A DNA stretch of 64,000 bases from Bradyrhizobium prioriisuperbiae (GCF_032397745.1 NZ_CP135921.1:2294001-2358000); one strand, 5' to 3'; positions 27,380 through 37,508 are shown, counted from the first letter of the stretch. Program-made: numbers and translations. Notes: generated by a model from the letters alone, not told the origin.

Positions 27380-28834
27380 CTCTCCGATTCACACATCTTG
27401 GAGCCTCAAGGTGGTGCCGTATTTGATGCGCTGGAAGTCGTCGAGACCCCGACGCATGGTTTTTGGACCAGGTTTATCATAGTAACCGGTCCAGCCGCCG
27501 AGACGAGCGATGACCCATGCGGCGAAGGCGAGCGATCCCTTCGGATGCGGGTTCTGTTGGCGTGCGGTTTTGCCTTCCAGGCGGGCCGAGACGGCCTCCA
27601 GGATTGGTTGATCGGCTGGTTCGAAGGCCTCGAGCAGGCTTTGATCGGTGGTACCGTCGCGAGCTTTGACAAGTTGCATCACCGTGACTGCCGCGATGGC
27701 GATGGCCGCGACCAGCTTGATCATGACTTCGGGGTCGGCGATATCGGCCTGTTCGATGCTGAAGCCTGCGGTCTTGATGGTGTGGAAGTATTCTTCAATG
27801 ACCCAGCGCATCCGATAGAGGCCGACGATCCTTTGCGCATCGGCAAGGCTCCTGACCGTGTGCGTCGTCAGCAACCGCCAATGGATCGGCTTTTCGCCCT
27901 CAGTTGCCGAGGTTTCGCGGACATCGACAACGCTCACCGTGGTCGCGGGCGGCAGATCAGAGGCGCCATGCAGCGGCCTGCGCAACTCGACGCGGCCAAA
28001 GCGGACAGCCAGTTCGCCCGTGCGCGCCGCCCGTCCCGGAGCCGCCGGGATTTCAACGCTAAAGCGGCCTTGTTCGGGCAGGCTGTCAACGTGCGCGAAC
28101 AGCAGCCTCGTCTGCTCCTCATCGTCGGCTTCAATCCGTCGATTCTGGCACGCCCGCACGATCAGATGCATGTTGGCCGGACATTGCACGAAGTGCTCGT
28201 AGATGTCGCTTTCCCGATCCGATACGCCAGTGATGCTCCGCGCCGCTGCCAGCACCGCACCGGCACGCGCCGTCCCATCGAGCCAGCGCTGCGATTCCTT
28301 CTGCGCCGTCGTCCGCGATCGGCGGGATTTGACCTTGCCGCCGCTGCGGTTCCTCACCGGCGCATCGACGAGGCCCAACACCGCACCGGTACCGGCATCC
28401 ACCGCTAAAACCGCGTGCAGCAACAGCCCACGCAGCGCCCCGCCTTTTCCCACCGGACCGTAGCCATTGGCCTTGGCACGACGACCTCCCAACGCAAGCT
28501 CGCTCGTATCCTGCACGACCAAAACATCGCGCCCTGCAACTCGCGCCGCCGTCCGCTCCGCCGCGTGCTCAGCCATCGCTGTCGCCGTCACCGACCCATT
28601 GCGAAGAAAGCGCGTAAACTGCATCTCGCCGGCCCGCGTCCCGCCCAGCCGGCGGATGCACGACCCCGGTCGGTCGACCAGCGCCGCGTGCAAACGCGCC
28701 CCCCTTTTTCCAGCCGCAGGTCGCCGAACCGCCCCAGGCCAAATTCCAGTCCAGACATCGAACGCTCCGTGAATCATCGAACAACCCACGGAATCAGTGA
28801 TCAAATCATCTGGCAAGATGTGTGCATACGAGAG
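27380..28834 (-). mobile_element. IS4-family insertion sequence, complete
   Basis: 1455 bp. Imperfect 21-bp terminal inverted repeats (27380-27400 and 28814-28834) share CTCTC at the tip and an 11-bp identical inner block CACACATCTTG. A 10-bp direct repeat CCGCAGGCGG lies on both sides (27370-27379 and 28835-28844), the target-site duplication size known for IS4 elements. It carries one transposase gene, whose stop codon lies inside the left terminal repeat. Joining the flanks restores a perfect hairpin with 12-bp arms, so the IS inserted into the tip of an intergenic palindrome. Confidence 0.92.
27389..28777 (-). CDS. IS4-family transposase
   Basis: 462 aa from the ATG at 28777, about 57 bp inside the right end; the frame runs further upstream beyond the IS, but that part is not protein-like. 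It is a DDE transposase: first Asp in VVQDTSELAL, second Asp in GVSDRESDIYEHF, and the C-terminal YREK box in YRMRWVIEEYFHTIK (Y-x2-R-x3-E-x6-K), diagnostic for IS4. The gene is full length with no frameshift, so the element may be active. It is closest in style to the IS4 subgroup with an N-terminal 'Tn5-like' domain (FVQDTS-type motif). Confidence 0.93.
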   Translation of the reverse strand: MIHGAFDVWTGIWPGAVRRPAAGKRGARLHAALVDRPGSCIRRLGGTRAGEMQFTRFLRNGSVTATAMAEHAAERTAARVAGRDVLVVQDTSELALGGRRAKANGYGPVGKGGALRGLLLHAVLAVDAGTGAVLGLVDAPVRNRSGGKVKSRRSRTTAQKESQRWLDGTARAGAVLAAARSITGVSDRESDIYEHFVQCPANMHLIVRACQNRRIEADDEEQTRLLFAHVDSLPEQGRFSVEIPAAPGRAARTGELAVRFGRVELRRPLHGASDLPPATTVSVVDVRETSATEGEKPIHWRLLTTHTVRSLADAQRIVGLYRMRWVIEEYFHTIKTAGFSIEQADIADPEVMIKLVAAIAIAAVTVMQLVKARDGTTDQSLLEAFEPADQPILEAVSARLEGKTARQQNPHPKGSLAFAAWVIARLGGWTGYYDKPGPKTMRRGLDDFQRIKYGTTLRLQDV

Positions 28835-28892
28835 CCGCAGGCGGGGAGAGGGAGGGCGCCATCCGTCAACGCAACGCTTTGACCTGAATACC

Positions 28893-29981
28893 TCACTGCC
28901 CGAGCACGGCCTTCGCCCAGCCCGTATCGATCTCACCCTTCTTCGCCACCGCCTTGGCGATATCGATCGGGCGGATCTGCGGCGCGGCCGGCATCTTGTC
29001 GGCGACGGAGGCCGGCAGGGCAACACCGGGCACCGATGGGCGCACAAAACCTTCGGCAAAGATCTTCTGGCCCTCATCGGTCATGATGAAGTTAAGCCAG
29101 AGCTTGCCGGCGTTCGGGTTCGGGCCGTTCTTCACCAGCGAGATCGCGTAGGGCGCCGCGGCCGACGCCTCCTGCGGAATCACCACGGCGATGCTGTCGC
29201 CCATGCCGTCGACATAGCGCGCTTTCAGGCCGTCATTCTCGTAACCGATCCAGATCGGGATCTCGCCCTTGAGGAATTGGGCATAGGGCGTGGTGCCGAC
29301 CGTGCGCAGCACGTTGCCGGCCTTGGTCAGCTTGCCGAGATAATCGATGCCGGGCGCGATGTCGTCCATGCTGCCGCCATTGCCGAATGCGGCGCCGAAC
29401 GCCACCACCTGGCCCTGGCCGGTGGAGCGCGGATCGAGATAGACGATCGAACTCTTGTATTCCGGCTTCAAAAGATCAGCCCAGCTCTGCGGCACGTTCT
29501 TGACCAGCTTGGTGTTGACCAGGAAGGCGATGTTGAGGGTGTGGATGGTGAACCACTGCCCGCCTGGATGGCGCAGCGGCTCGGGCAGCTTCTCCAGGTT
29601 GACCGGTTTGAAATCGGTAACCACGCCCGCCTTGGCGGCATCGAGCGCGGAAGCCGCGAAATAATAGGCGGTGTCGGCCTGCGGCCGGTTGCGCGCCTTG
29701 TCGAGGGCAACAACGGTCGCCGCCGATCCCAGGTCGTTGTAAACCATCTCGACACCGGGATAACGCTTCTGGAACGCCTTGAACTGCGCCGCCCAGTTCG
29801 CCCAGGTCGGGCCGGTGTCGAACGACACCACGAGGCCTTCCTTCTTGGCCGCGTCGAACAGCGCCTGTTCGCCGGGATAGAGTTCAGCGCCTTCGAAGGC
29901 CAAAGCGGATCCGGCTGACAACAGCATGGCGGCTGCAGTCGCGGTGCGGAGCAATCGACGTCGGGTCACTGTTGTGGTCAT
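28893..29981 (-). CDS. ABC transporter periplasmic binding protein (Fe3+/AEP type)
   Basis: 362 aa from the ATG at 29981, preferred because GGAGGGAG lies 8 nt upstream. The twin-arginine-like leader (VTRRRLLRTATAAAMLL) is cleaved near ALA-FEG. The two-lobe fold of the SBP family that includes ferric iron, putrescine and 2-aminoethylphosphonate receptors is indicated by YPGVEMVYNDLGSAATV, LDPRSTGQGQVV and WIGYENDGLKARY. The ligand cannot be read from sequence. It follows the ATPase gene by about 33 bp, and the IS follows it. Confidence 0.88.
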   Translation of the reverse strand: MTTTVTRRRLLRTATAAAMLLSAGSALAFEGAELYPGEQALFDAAKKEGLVVSFDTGPTWANWAAQFKAFQKRYPGVEMVYNDLGSAATVVALDKARNRPQADTAYYFAASALDAAKAGVVTDFKPVNLEKLPEPLRHPGGQWFTIHTLNIAFLVNTKLVKNVPQSWADLLKPEYKSSIVYLDPRSTGQGQVVAFGAAFGNGGSMDDIAPGIDYLGKLTKAGNVLRTVGTTPYAQFLKGEIPIWIGYENDGLKARYVDGMGDSIAVVIPQEASAAAPYAISLVKNGPNPNAGKLWLNFIMTDEGQKIFAEGFVRPSVPGVALPASVADKMPAAPQIRPIDIAKAVAKKGEIDTGWAKAVLGQ

Positions 29982-30014
29982 TGGCAAATCTCCCTCCAGT
30001 TTGCACTCATATGA

Positions 30015-31045
<1,031 letters not shown>

Positions 31046-31049
<4 letters not shown>

Positions 31050-31849
31050 GCGAGGGCCTTTCCCTTGCTGGCGCCGGCAACCTGCGCAGTGATGCTGCTG
31101 GCGAGCGAGGCGATGATCGCCAGTGTCAGCAGCACGATGGTGGCCGCGCAGGCAAACCCTGTCGCGCCGTAGAACGCCTGCAGCAGCACCACCGGATAAG
31201 TGCGGGAGAGGAACCCCGACACCAGGTTGGACAATTGGAATTCGCCGATCGACAACGCCGCGACCGTCAGTGTCGACGAGAGAAGACTGGTGCCGAGTAG
31301 CGGCAGCGTCACATCGCGAAAACGGGCGATGAACGATGCGCCCAGCGTTGCCGCGGCATGCTCGTAATCGTCCAGGCCGAGCTGGTCCATATCGGCGATC
31401 AGCGCGGTCACCGTATAGGGCAATGTCAGCACCAGGTGTCCGGCGGCGAGCAGCCAGAAACTGCCAAGCCAGGGCAACGCGTCCGACGAAAACACCAGGA
31501 TGAAGCCGAACGCCAGCACGAGCTCGGGCACAGTCACCGGCAGGAACGTCACGAGGCGCGCGGCGATCCGCACGCCGCCGCGAGCGCCGGCCTGGATCGC
31601 ATAGGCCAGCGGCAGGCCGATCAGGATGTTCAGCACACAGGTGGTGACCACGATCTGGAGACTGGTGGTGAAAGCCCGGCGGAAACTGGGATCGGTTGCC
31701 ACCTCGACAAACCAGCGGGTGGTGAAGCCAGTGGGGAGCAGGGTGTTGCTCCAGCTTTCGCCGAACGAGCCCAGCCCCAGCAGCAGCACCGGCGCTGCCA
31801 GGAAAATCAGGTACGCGATGGTGATGAACGGCAACCGGCGCTCCCCCAA
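31046..31849 (-). CDS. ABC transporter permease
   Basis: 267 aa with six membrane helices and the EAA-like loop HAAATLGASFIARFRDVTLP. It is the first gene of the importer operon. The start is a TTG at 31849; a second TTG at 31834 has a better-placed GGGGGAG site and may be the real one. The stop overlaps the ATPase start. A candidate operator (31915-31930) lies about 66 bp upstream, so the operon is probably controlled by the DeoR regulator at 32660. Confidence 0.9.
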
Positions 31850-31914
31850 ACCGAACGTCGTCTTAAAGTGTCGTCACGCGCTTAGCGGCGTTTCATGATG
31901 GAACGGTGACAAAA

Positions 31915-31930
31915 TGTAAGAAAATTTACA
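31915..31930. promoter_or_regulatory. Candidate DeoR operator 2 (importer operon)
   Basis: TGTAAGAAAATTTACA, an imperfect palindrome that matches TGTAAGATATCTTACA at 32615-32630 in 14 of 16 positions. It overlaps the stop codon of the LOG-like gene and lies upstream of the importer's first permease. Confidence 0.65.
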
Positions 31931-32555
31931 AACCCAGAATCAACCGATCCGCAATTCGTGCCAGCGCTTCGTCGACGGTCTTCAGTCGCGGCACATTATC
32001 GACCTGCGGCGCGTCGGCCAACGCCAGCACCAGCCGGTTGAACTGCAGTCCCAGGGCCATTTCCGACAGCGTGCCGACGCTGCCGCCGATTGCCACCAGT
32101 GCCACGCAGCAGCGGGCGATGATGGCGTTGCGGGCCGGGCCGATGCCGGTGGCGATCGGGATCGCCACATAGGCATTGGCGCCCTGCCATTCCTCGTCCG
32201 GCAGCAGGCCGATCGGCAATCCACCGCCCGCGGCATGGCCGCGGCAGGCCGCCTCCATCACGCCGGTCTTGCCGCCGCACAGCATTTGCAGGCCATAACG
32301 CGCGAGCTCGAGGCCCAGCTCCTCCGCGAGGTCGCACTGCGCCGCGGTGGCTTCGCGCGGCCCGATCACGCCGATCGGAACCCGCCTCAGCCGGCTGTCC
32401 GCCGCAAGGCGGGCCAGCGCCTCAATCGCGGTGATCGTTTCGCCCGTTCCAGCGGGACCCGGGCCTGCGCGCCAGGACAATGTGACGGGATCGAAGATAT
32501 CCCCGTTCTTCACCAGCGTCTTTGCCGCGGGAAACCATTGCAATGCCGTCGTCAC
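31926..32555 (-). CDS. LOG-like Rossmann protein (TIGR00725 family)
   Basis: 209 aa from the GTG at 32555, chosen for the GGAGGGG site 3-9 nt upstream. Nucleotide-binding loops of the DprA/LOG-related superfamily are visible: VIGPREA, LCGGKTGVMEAACRGHAAGGG and IGGSVGTLSEMALGL. True LOG phosphoribohydrolases carry PGGxGTxxE; here the motif is IGGSVGTLSE, as in the TIGR00725 group of unknown reaction. It lies between two matching operators, directly upstream of the ABC importer, and so probably belongs to the same regulon. Confidence 0.82.
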   Translation of the reverse strand: MTTALQWFPAAKTLVKNGDIFDPVTLSWRAGPGPAGTGETITAIEALARLAADSRLRRVPIGVIGPREATAAQCDLAEELGLELARYGLQMLCGGKTGVMEAACRGHAAGGGLPIGLLPDEEWQGANAYVAIPIATGIGPARNAIIARCCVALVAIGGSVGTLSEMALGLQFNRLVLALADAPQVDNVPRLKTVDEALARIADRLILGL

Positions 32556-32613
32556 GTCCCCTCCAACTCTCCGGGCTAGACTTGCCGTCTTGATGTCCCA
32601 CCCATCCACGGGT

Positions 32614-32631
32614 ATGTAAGATATCTTACAT
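32614..32631. promoter_or_regulatory. Candidate DeoR operator 1 (perfect 18-bp palindrome)
   Basis: ATGTAAGATATCTTACAT is a perfect palindrome in the divergent region between the LOG-like gene (start 32555) and the DeoR gene (start 32660). Its near-copy at 31915 is upstream of the ABC importer. Shared sequence and position make it a credible autoregulatory operator. Confidence 0.7.
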
Positions 32632-32659
32632 GAAGGGGAAACATCAAAGGGAAAGCCGC

Positions 32660-33442
32660 ATGGCCGGCGTGAACGGAATATTCGACGGGATCACGCTGCG
32701 GCAGCGCCAAATCATCCAGATCGTTGGCGAAAAGGGCTTTGCCACCATCGATGCCCTGGCCCAGCATTTCGAGGTCTCGGCGCAGTCGATCCGCCGCGAC
32801 ATCATCCAGCTCGACCAGGGGCGTTTCCTGCAGCGCTTCCATGGCGGCGCGGGCTTGCGCGATTCCACGGTCCGGCTTGGTTATGCCGAGAAGCATGGTC
32901 GCTCGGCCGAAGGCAAGGCGCGGATCGCCAGCGCCGCCGTTGATCTCGTGCCCGACGGCGCCTCGGTGTTTCTTGATGTCGGCACCACCGTGGAGGCGGT
33001 GGCGCGCAGACTGCGCCATCGCAACGGCCTGCGGGTGTTCACGTCGAGCCTCGCCGCGGCGATGATTCTCGCGGGACACGACGACATCGAGTTGCATGTG
33101 TTCGGCGGCACATTGCGCGGTCCGGACGGATCGCTGGTCGGCGCCGCCACCATCGCGGCGATCTCCGACATCCATTTCGATTGCGCGTTTCTCGGCTATT
33201 CCGGCTTCGATGACGACGGCGCGCTGATGGACTTCGATCTCGACAAGATCGCCGTCAAGCGTGCGGCGTTGCGCCGCGCCACCAAGGCCATTGCGGTCGG
33301 CGATGCCACCAAGTTCTCCCGCCGCGCGGTGGCGCGGTTGTCGCCGCCCGAGGATCTCGCGCACCTCATTACCGACGGCAAGCCGCCGGCATCGCTGTTG
33401 GCGGCGTTTCGCAAGGCCAACCTCGCGGTGACCGTGGTGTAG
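32660..33442 (+). CDS. DeoR/GlpR-family transcriptional regulator
   Basis: 260 aa from the ATG at 32660; an ATG at 32630 would place the operator in the coding region, so it is less likely. The N-terminal HTH (about residues 10-65: TIDALAQHFEVSAQSIRRDI) and the DeoR sensor domain (about 80-240; LDVGTTVEAVA, GYSGFDDDGALMDFD, VGDATKFSR) are clear. Such regulators respond to phosphorylated sugars or related metabolites. It is divergent from the LOG-like gene and importer operon. Confidence 0.93.
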   Translation: MAGVNGIFDGITLRQRQIIQIVGEKGFATIDALAQHFEVSAQSIRRDIIQLDQGRFLQRFHGGAGLRDSTVRLGYAEKHGRSAEGKARIASAAVDLVPDGASVFLDVGTTVEAVARRLRHRNGLRVFTSSLAAAMILAGHDDIELHVFGGTLRGPDGSLVGAATIAAISDIHFDCAFLGYSGFDDDGALMDFDLDKIAVKRAALRRATKAIAVGDATKFSRRAVARLSPPEDLAHLITDGKPPASLLAAFRKANLAVTVV

Positions 33443-33533
33443 GCGCTGCGCGGCGGGTACCAGTAGATTCATCAGGTCTGTTTCGCCGCGACGCGTGGCG
33501 CTAAAGCGGACGAAAGCGGGAATCAGTATCGGA

Positions 33534-33920
33534 ATGGCGAAGTCGTCTAAGCTCGTTGCCGCCAAGCGCGGCAAGATTCTTCTGGTGAGGCGTTGCGCCG
33601 ATGGACTCTGGATGTTCCCCGGTGGGCGCAGACGGGCGCAGGAATCCGAGAAGGATTGCGTGCGGCGTGAAATCCGCGAGGAGCTGCCGGGACTCAAGCT
33701 CGGCCGCCTCAGCCTCTGGAAAGAGATCAAGACCAAGAACAAGCTCTCGGGCCGGAGGATGAGCGATGCCATCTTCATTGCGAAGAATGCCAAGGGCAGG
33801 CTGACCATCGGCGACAAGAAGGAAATCGATCGCGCCGTGTGGCAAAAGCCGCGCGCCGTCCGCCTGACACCGACCTCGCGCTACATCCGCGACCAGCTGT
33901 TTCCGCGGAAGCCGAAGTAG
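33534..33920 (+). CDS. Nudix hydrolase
   Basis: 128 aa from the ATG at 33534. A full Nudix box is present, GX5EX7REUXEEXGU-type, reading GGRRRAQE...REIREELPG (about residues 28-50). These enzymes cleave nucleoside diphosphates linked to another moiety. The substrate is not predictable. The C-terminal region (TPTSRYIRDQLF) is shared by small alphaproteobacterial Nudix proteins. An upstream GTG at 33495 would add 13 residues. Confidence 0.85.
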   Translation: MAKSSKLVAAKRGKILLVRRCADGLWMFPGGRRRAQESEKDCVRREIREELPGLKLGRLSLWKEIKTKNKLSGRRMSDAIFIAKNAKGRLTIGDKKEIDRAVWQKPRAVRLTPTSRYIRDQLFPRKPK

Positions 33921-34404
33921 GCGCTTCCGCGACACGTGCGAGCACAACGAGTGGGTGGCAAGGCGTTTCATCCTCTCAGTGTCGTCCCCCGGCTCGACCG
34001 GGGGACCCAGTAAGCGGCACGGTCAATTGCTGGAACTCCGGGGCCAGACGCGGTGGCCACGAGGGCTTTGCCACCTCTTCATCCTCATTACACGCGCTGC
34101 CGGATACTGGATCGCCCTAGTACCCGGAATCAGAGCTGAGTGATACGCGATCCTCTGCGGAAGAAGGGGCTTCTCTTGCTAGCAGAATCATCCTGACCTT
34201 GAATCGCGACTCACGTTCCAAGAAAAGGGGGTACTAGCAACTCGGCTATGCCGAGTTGCGTTCTTTTATGCCGCAAGTCGGAAACATCCGACTTGCGGTC
34301 CTTCGGCCGGGCGATGACACCGCGTGTGGAGCGAAGCGTTTAAGCAGCGAGCGCCTCGGCTCAACCGAGCCCTTCGCCGTCCCCAAACATTCCTCCACGG
34401 CAGC
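33921..34404. repeat. Gene-free region with several hairpins
   Basis: 484 bp. GTCCCCCGG/CCGGGGGAC (33984-34006) is a half unit of the two-hairpin repeat family. GCAACTCGGC/GCCGAGTTGC (34237-34259) and CCGCAAGTCGG/CCGACTTGCGG (34271-34298) are two adjacent strong stems. No gene or terminator poly-T is convincing. The Nudix gene ends on the left and the peptide-binding-protein gene ends on the right. Confidence 0.7.
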
Positions 34405-36000
34405 TCAGCCCTTCGTCAGATAGCGGAAGTCCGGCTCGCGGGAGGGCCAGAACTGGTAGCCGCCGATGGTCTTCTGCATCGCGACGTCATGCAGCGGCTG
34501 CACGATCGGGATGACCGGCATATCGCTTTCGGCCAGCGCCACGAAAGCTTCGACATTCGCCTTGTACTCGGCCGGATCGTTGCTGAGGCGCGCCGCGTCG
34601 ATCAGCTTGTCCATCGCCGGGTTCTGGTAGCTCGAGATGTTGAAGATCGAATTGCTGCCGTGGAAGTTCCAGAAGAAGTAGTAGTCCGGGAAGTCGAGCC
34701 ATCCGCCAAAGCGGTTGATCGCCATCGGATGGATCTTCTTGTTGAGCTCGCCGCGAAAATTCGCGCCCGGAATTTTCGACAGCTCGACCTCGATGCCGAT
34801 CTCCGCCAGCGCCTCCTTGAGCAGCACCGCCATCGGCTCCGCGATCGTCGCCGCGCCGGAATCGAAGATCAGCGAGGTCTTGACGCCGCCGGGCGCGGCT
34901 TGCGCCACCAAGTCCCTGGCCTTGACCGGATTGAATTCATAAGGGAAGGGCTGCGGCCAAAGGGAGGTCGGCCTGGCGGGGCCGCCCCACATCGCCACGC
35001 CGCGCCCGAACAGCGACGCCTGCATGATTTTCTCGTATGGCATCGCCCAGGCCACGGCCTTGCGCAAACGGACGTCGGTGAATGGTCCGGTCGCGGCGTT
35101 CAGCGCGACATACCAGAGTGCGTTCGGCACCGGCACGCCGACGACCTTGAGCTTGCCGGCGTCGAGCAGATTCTTGAAGTCTTTCGGCGGCAAGCCGTAG
35201 GAGATATCGGCATCGCCACGCTCGATCAGCGCCCGCCGTGTCGCGGGCGAGGGAATTTCGCGCGCGATGATCCGGCGCAGCGACGGCAGCTTGCCGGATG
35301 TCCAGTCGTCGTTGCGCACGTAGATCGTCTCGCTGCCGGGCTTCCAGCTCTCGACCTTGAACGCGCCCGAACCCGCGACATTGTTCTTGAGCCATTCCTT
35401 GGCCCACGGGTCGTCGCCGCCATTCCTGATCGCGAGCTCGCTGTCGATCACGAACGGGATGGTGACCGCGAGGTTCGGCAGGGTCAGTTTGTCCTTGCGC
35501 AGGAAGTCGATCCGGAACGTCTTGTCATCGACCACGACGAACTGCTCCGGCTTCTCCAGCGAGCCCGCCGCCATTTGCGTCCTGGCGAACCCGCCGATCG
35601 CGATGGCCCGGTCGAGCGACCATTTCACATCCTTGGCCGTCACCGGCCGGCCGGAATGGAATCTCGCCTCACGCAGCTTGAAGGTGATGCTCATGCCATC
35701 AGGCGCGATCTGCCAGCTCTCGGCCAGCTCCGGCTCGATGTCGGTCATGTTGAAGGTGCTGCCGTCGCCGCCCGGCAACGGCACGGGCTTGAAGCGGATC
35801 AACCGGTCGTAGCAGTTCAGTGCCACGCCATTGATCGGCTGCGACGAACCAATGCCCTGCATGTCGAGGCTGTTGGGGCCGTATTCCTGTACCAGCAGCA
35901 GCGTCTCGTTGCGGCTCGGCGCCTGGGCTTTGGCGGGTATGCGCGTCATGAAGGGTGCGGCGAGGCCGGCGGCAAGGGCGGTGCGGCGGGTGATTGTCAT
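34405..36000 (-). CDS. Peptide/opine-type ABC binding protein (SBP_bac_5), orphan
   Basis: 531 aa from the ATG at 36000. A twin-arginine leader (ITRRTALAAGLAAPF) is cleaved near AKA-QAP. The DppA/OppA-type family is shown by the length, VQEYGPNSLDMQG, AESWQIAPDGMSITFKLRE and FHSGRPVTAKDVKWSLDRA. It captures oligopeptides or similar solutes in the periplasm. No permease or ATPase genes are adjacent, so it must work with components encoded elsewhere. Confidence 0.9.
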   Translation of the reverse strand: MTITRRTALAAGLAAPFMTRIPAKAQAPSRNETLLLVQEYGPNSLDMQGIGSSQPINGVALNCYDRLIRFKPVPLPGGDGSTFNMTDIEPELAESWQIAPDGMSITFKLREARFHSGRPVTAKDVKWSLDRAIAIGGFARTQMAAGSLEKPEQFVVVDDKTFRIDFLRKDKLTLPNLAVTIPFVIDSELAIRNGGDDPWAKEWLKNNVAGSGAFKVESWKPGSETIYVRNDDWTSGKLPSLRRIIAREIPSPATRRALIERGDADISYGLPPKDFKNLLDAGKLKVVGVPVPNALWYVALNAATGPFTDVRLRKAVAWAMPYEKIMQASLFGRGVAMWGGPARPTSLWPQPFPYEFNPVKARDLVAQAAPGGVKTSLIFDSGAATIAEPMAVLLKEALAEIGIEVELSKIPGANFRGELNKKIHPMAINRFGGWLDFPDYYFFWNFHGSNSIFNISSYQNPAMDKLIDAARLSNDPAEYKANVEAFVALAESDMPVIPIVQPLHDVAMQKTIGGYQFWPSREPDFRYLTKG

Positions 36001-36185
36001 CGAGTCAATTCCTACGGTAAGCGACCAAACGCCCCCATGAGGTGGCGGTCCGACTCCATGCACGGAGTATGCCGCTCCGGGCGCCTGGTCAGCGTGCAGG
36101 AACAACCCGTCTCAACGACCCCCACGTTCGTCGCCGACGAAGAAGTGGGCGAGTGCGGTGAAGCGCAACGCCTTGTGAAGCTGGA

Positions 36186-36818
36186 TCAGGCGGAGCGCAC
36201 GCCCAGCAGACTGCTCGCGACCTGGCGCCGAATCGCCTCGCGCGTCTCCTGGAGCAAAGCGGTCCGCACCGAAGCCTTCTCCTGCGGGATCTGCGACACC
36301 AGCTTCAGCATGTGCAGGAGAACGATGGCCTTGGTCTCGGCGTTGGCCTGGGGCAGTCGTTGTGACGCCGCGGTCAGGATCGCGGCGATGCGCCGGCGCA
36401 TGTCGCCGCGCAGTTTCGATCGCAGGTTGGCGCGATCGCTGCGGCTCTCCACGAACGCCAGCACCGCGTCCCGCTCCGGCAGCCGTCCCTGCATCATCTC
36501 GATCAAGGCGTCCGCGATCTGGTCCGGCGAGAGCTGCGCTGCGCGCGCTTCGATATCGTCGAGGGCGGCCCGCAGCCTTTCCCAATGGCGGGTGAGCAGC
36601 GCGTCGGCCAGCACCTCCTTGGTCGGGAAGAAGCGATAGAGCGAGCCGATGGCGGTGTCGGCCCGTGCGGCGATCTCCGTCATCGTCGCCGCGTCAAAAC
36701 CTTTCTCGGCAAACACCGCGGCGCCTGCATCCAGGATCGCGGCCACGCGCTGGCGGCCGCGTTCACGTTTTGGTGCAAGGGCGGCGGCTGGCTGGGTTAT
36801 TGACTTTTGCGAGGGCAT
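36186..36818 (-). CDS. TetR-family transcriptional regulator
   Basis: 210 aa from the ATG at 36818. The HTH (about residues 22-68, MTEIAARADTAIGSLYRFFPTK) is typical TetR; the rest is an all-helical ligand domain. It is divergent from a YecD-like hydrolase gene. A 24-bp inverted repeat (36832-36855) occupies the start of the shared promoter, so it probably represses itself and the hydrolase/transporter pair. Confidence 0.92.
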   Translation of the reverse strand: MPSQKSITQPAAALAPKRERGRQRVAAILDAGAAVFAEKGFDAATMTEIAARADTAIGSLYRFFPTKEVLADALLTRHWERLRAALDDIEARAAQLSPDQIADALIEMMQGRLPERDAVLAFVESRSDRANLRSKLRGDMRRRIAAILTAASQRLPQANAETKAIVLLHMLKLVSQIPQEKASVRTALLQETREAIRRQVASSLLGVRSA

Positions 36819-36831
36819 CCTCAACTATCCA

Positions 36832-36855
36832 ATATGCGAGACTGTCCTCGCATAT
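36832..36855. promoter_or_regulatory. Candidate TetR operator
   Basis: ATATGCGAG-ACTGTC-CTCGCATAT: perfect 9-bp arms with a 6-bp spacer, 14 bp upstream of the TetR start and 71 bp upstream of the divergent hydrolase. Size and position fit a TetR operator. Confidence 0.75.
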
Positions 36856-36925
36856 CATTCCCTTCAGATCACGTCATCCGGCTTTCACGAATCCCCTTCA
36901 CGAATCCTTTGCAGGAACCGTCACC

Positions 36926-37495
36926 ATGCTCGACCTCGATCCCCGCACCACCGCGCTTGTCCTGATCGATCTGCAGAAAGGCATCATCGGCCGGCCGCTC
37001 GAGCCTCGCTCCGGGGCCGAGGTGCTGGCCGAGGGCAAGGGCTTGGCGCAGCGTTTTCGCGCGGCGGGGGCGCTGGTGATTCTGGTGCGGGTGGCATGGG
37101 CGGAGGATTTCGCTGACGCGCCCAGGCAGCGCGTGGATGCGCCGATGTCGGTGTCATCGGGCGCTCTGCCCGCCGACTGGATCGAATTGGTCGACGATCT
37201 GGCGCATCCCTCGGACATTGTCATCACCAAGAAGCAATGGGGCGCGTTCACGGGAACGGAGCTCGATCTGCAGCTGCGCCGCCGTGGCATCCGAACCATT
37301 GTGCTTGGCGGCATCGCCACCAATTTCGGCGTGGAATCGACCGCGCGCCATGCCTGGGAACTGGGCTACGAGGTCGTGCTGGCCGAAAATGCCTGCGCCA
37401 GCACCTCGCACAAACTCCACGACATGGCCGTGGGCGTGATCTTCCCCCGGATTGCCCGCGTGGTGCAGGCCGCCGACATTGGTCTGGTGGCGTGA
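36926..37495 (+). CDS. Isochorismatase-like hydrolase, YecD type
   Basis: 189 aa from the ATG at 36926. It has the cysteine-hydrolase fold: Asp in LVLIDLQKGI, Lys in VITKKQWGAF and the cis-peptide loop GGIATNFGVESTARHAW. The position of the catalytic Cys is Gly (NFG-VEST), as I recall for E. coli YecD, so ordinary amidohydrolase chemistry is doubtful. It lies downstream of a TetR operator and upstream of an AbrB-type membrane protein gene, likely co-transcribed (13-bp gap). Confidence 0.85.
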   Translation: MLDLDPRTTALVLIDLQKGIIGRPLEPRSGAEVLAEGKGLAQRFRAAGALVILVRVAWAEDFADAPRQRVDAPMSVSSGALPADWIELVDDLAHPSDIVITKKQWGAFTGTELDLQLRRRGIRTIVLGGIATNFGVESTARHAWELGYEVVLAENACASTSHKLHDMAVGVIFPRIARVVQAADIGLVA

Positions 37496-37508
37496 GGGAG
37501 CGACGTTG

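Noticed and set aside
34237..34298. Two adjacent hairpins as a possible terminator or RNA gene
   Set aside because: No T-run or promoter; they fit better as repeat units.
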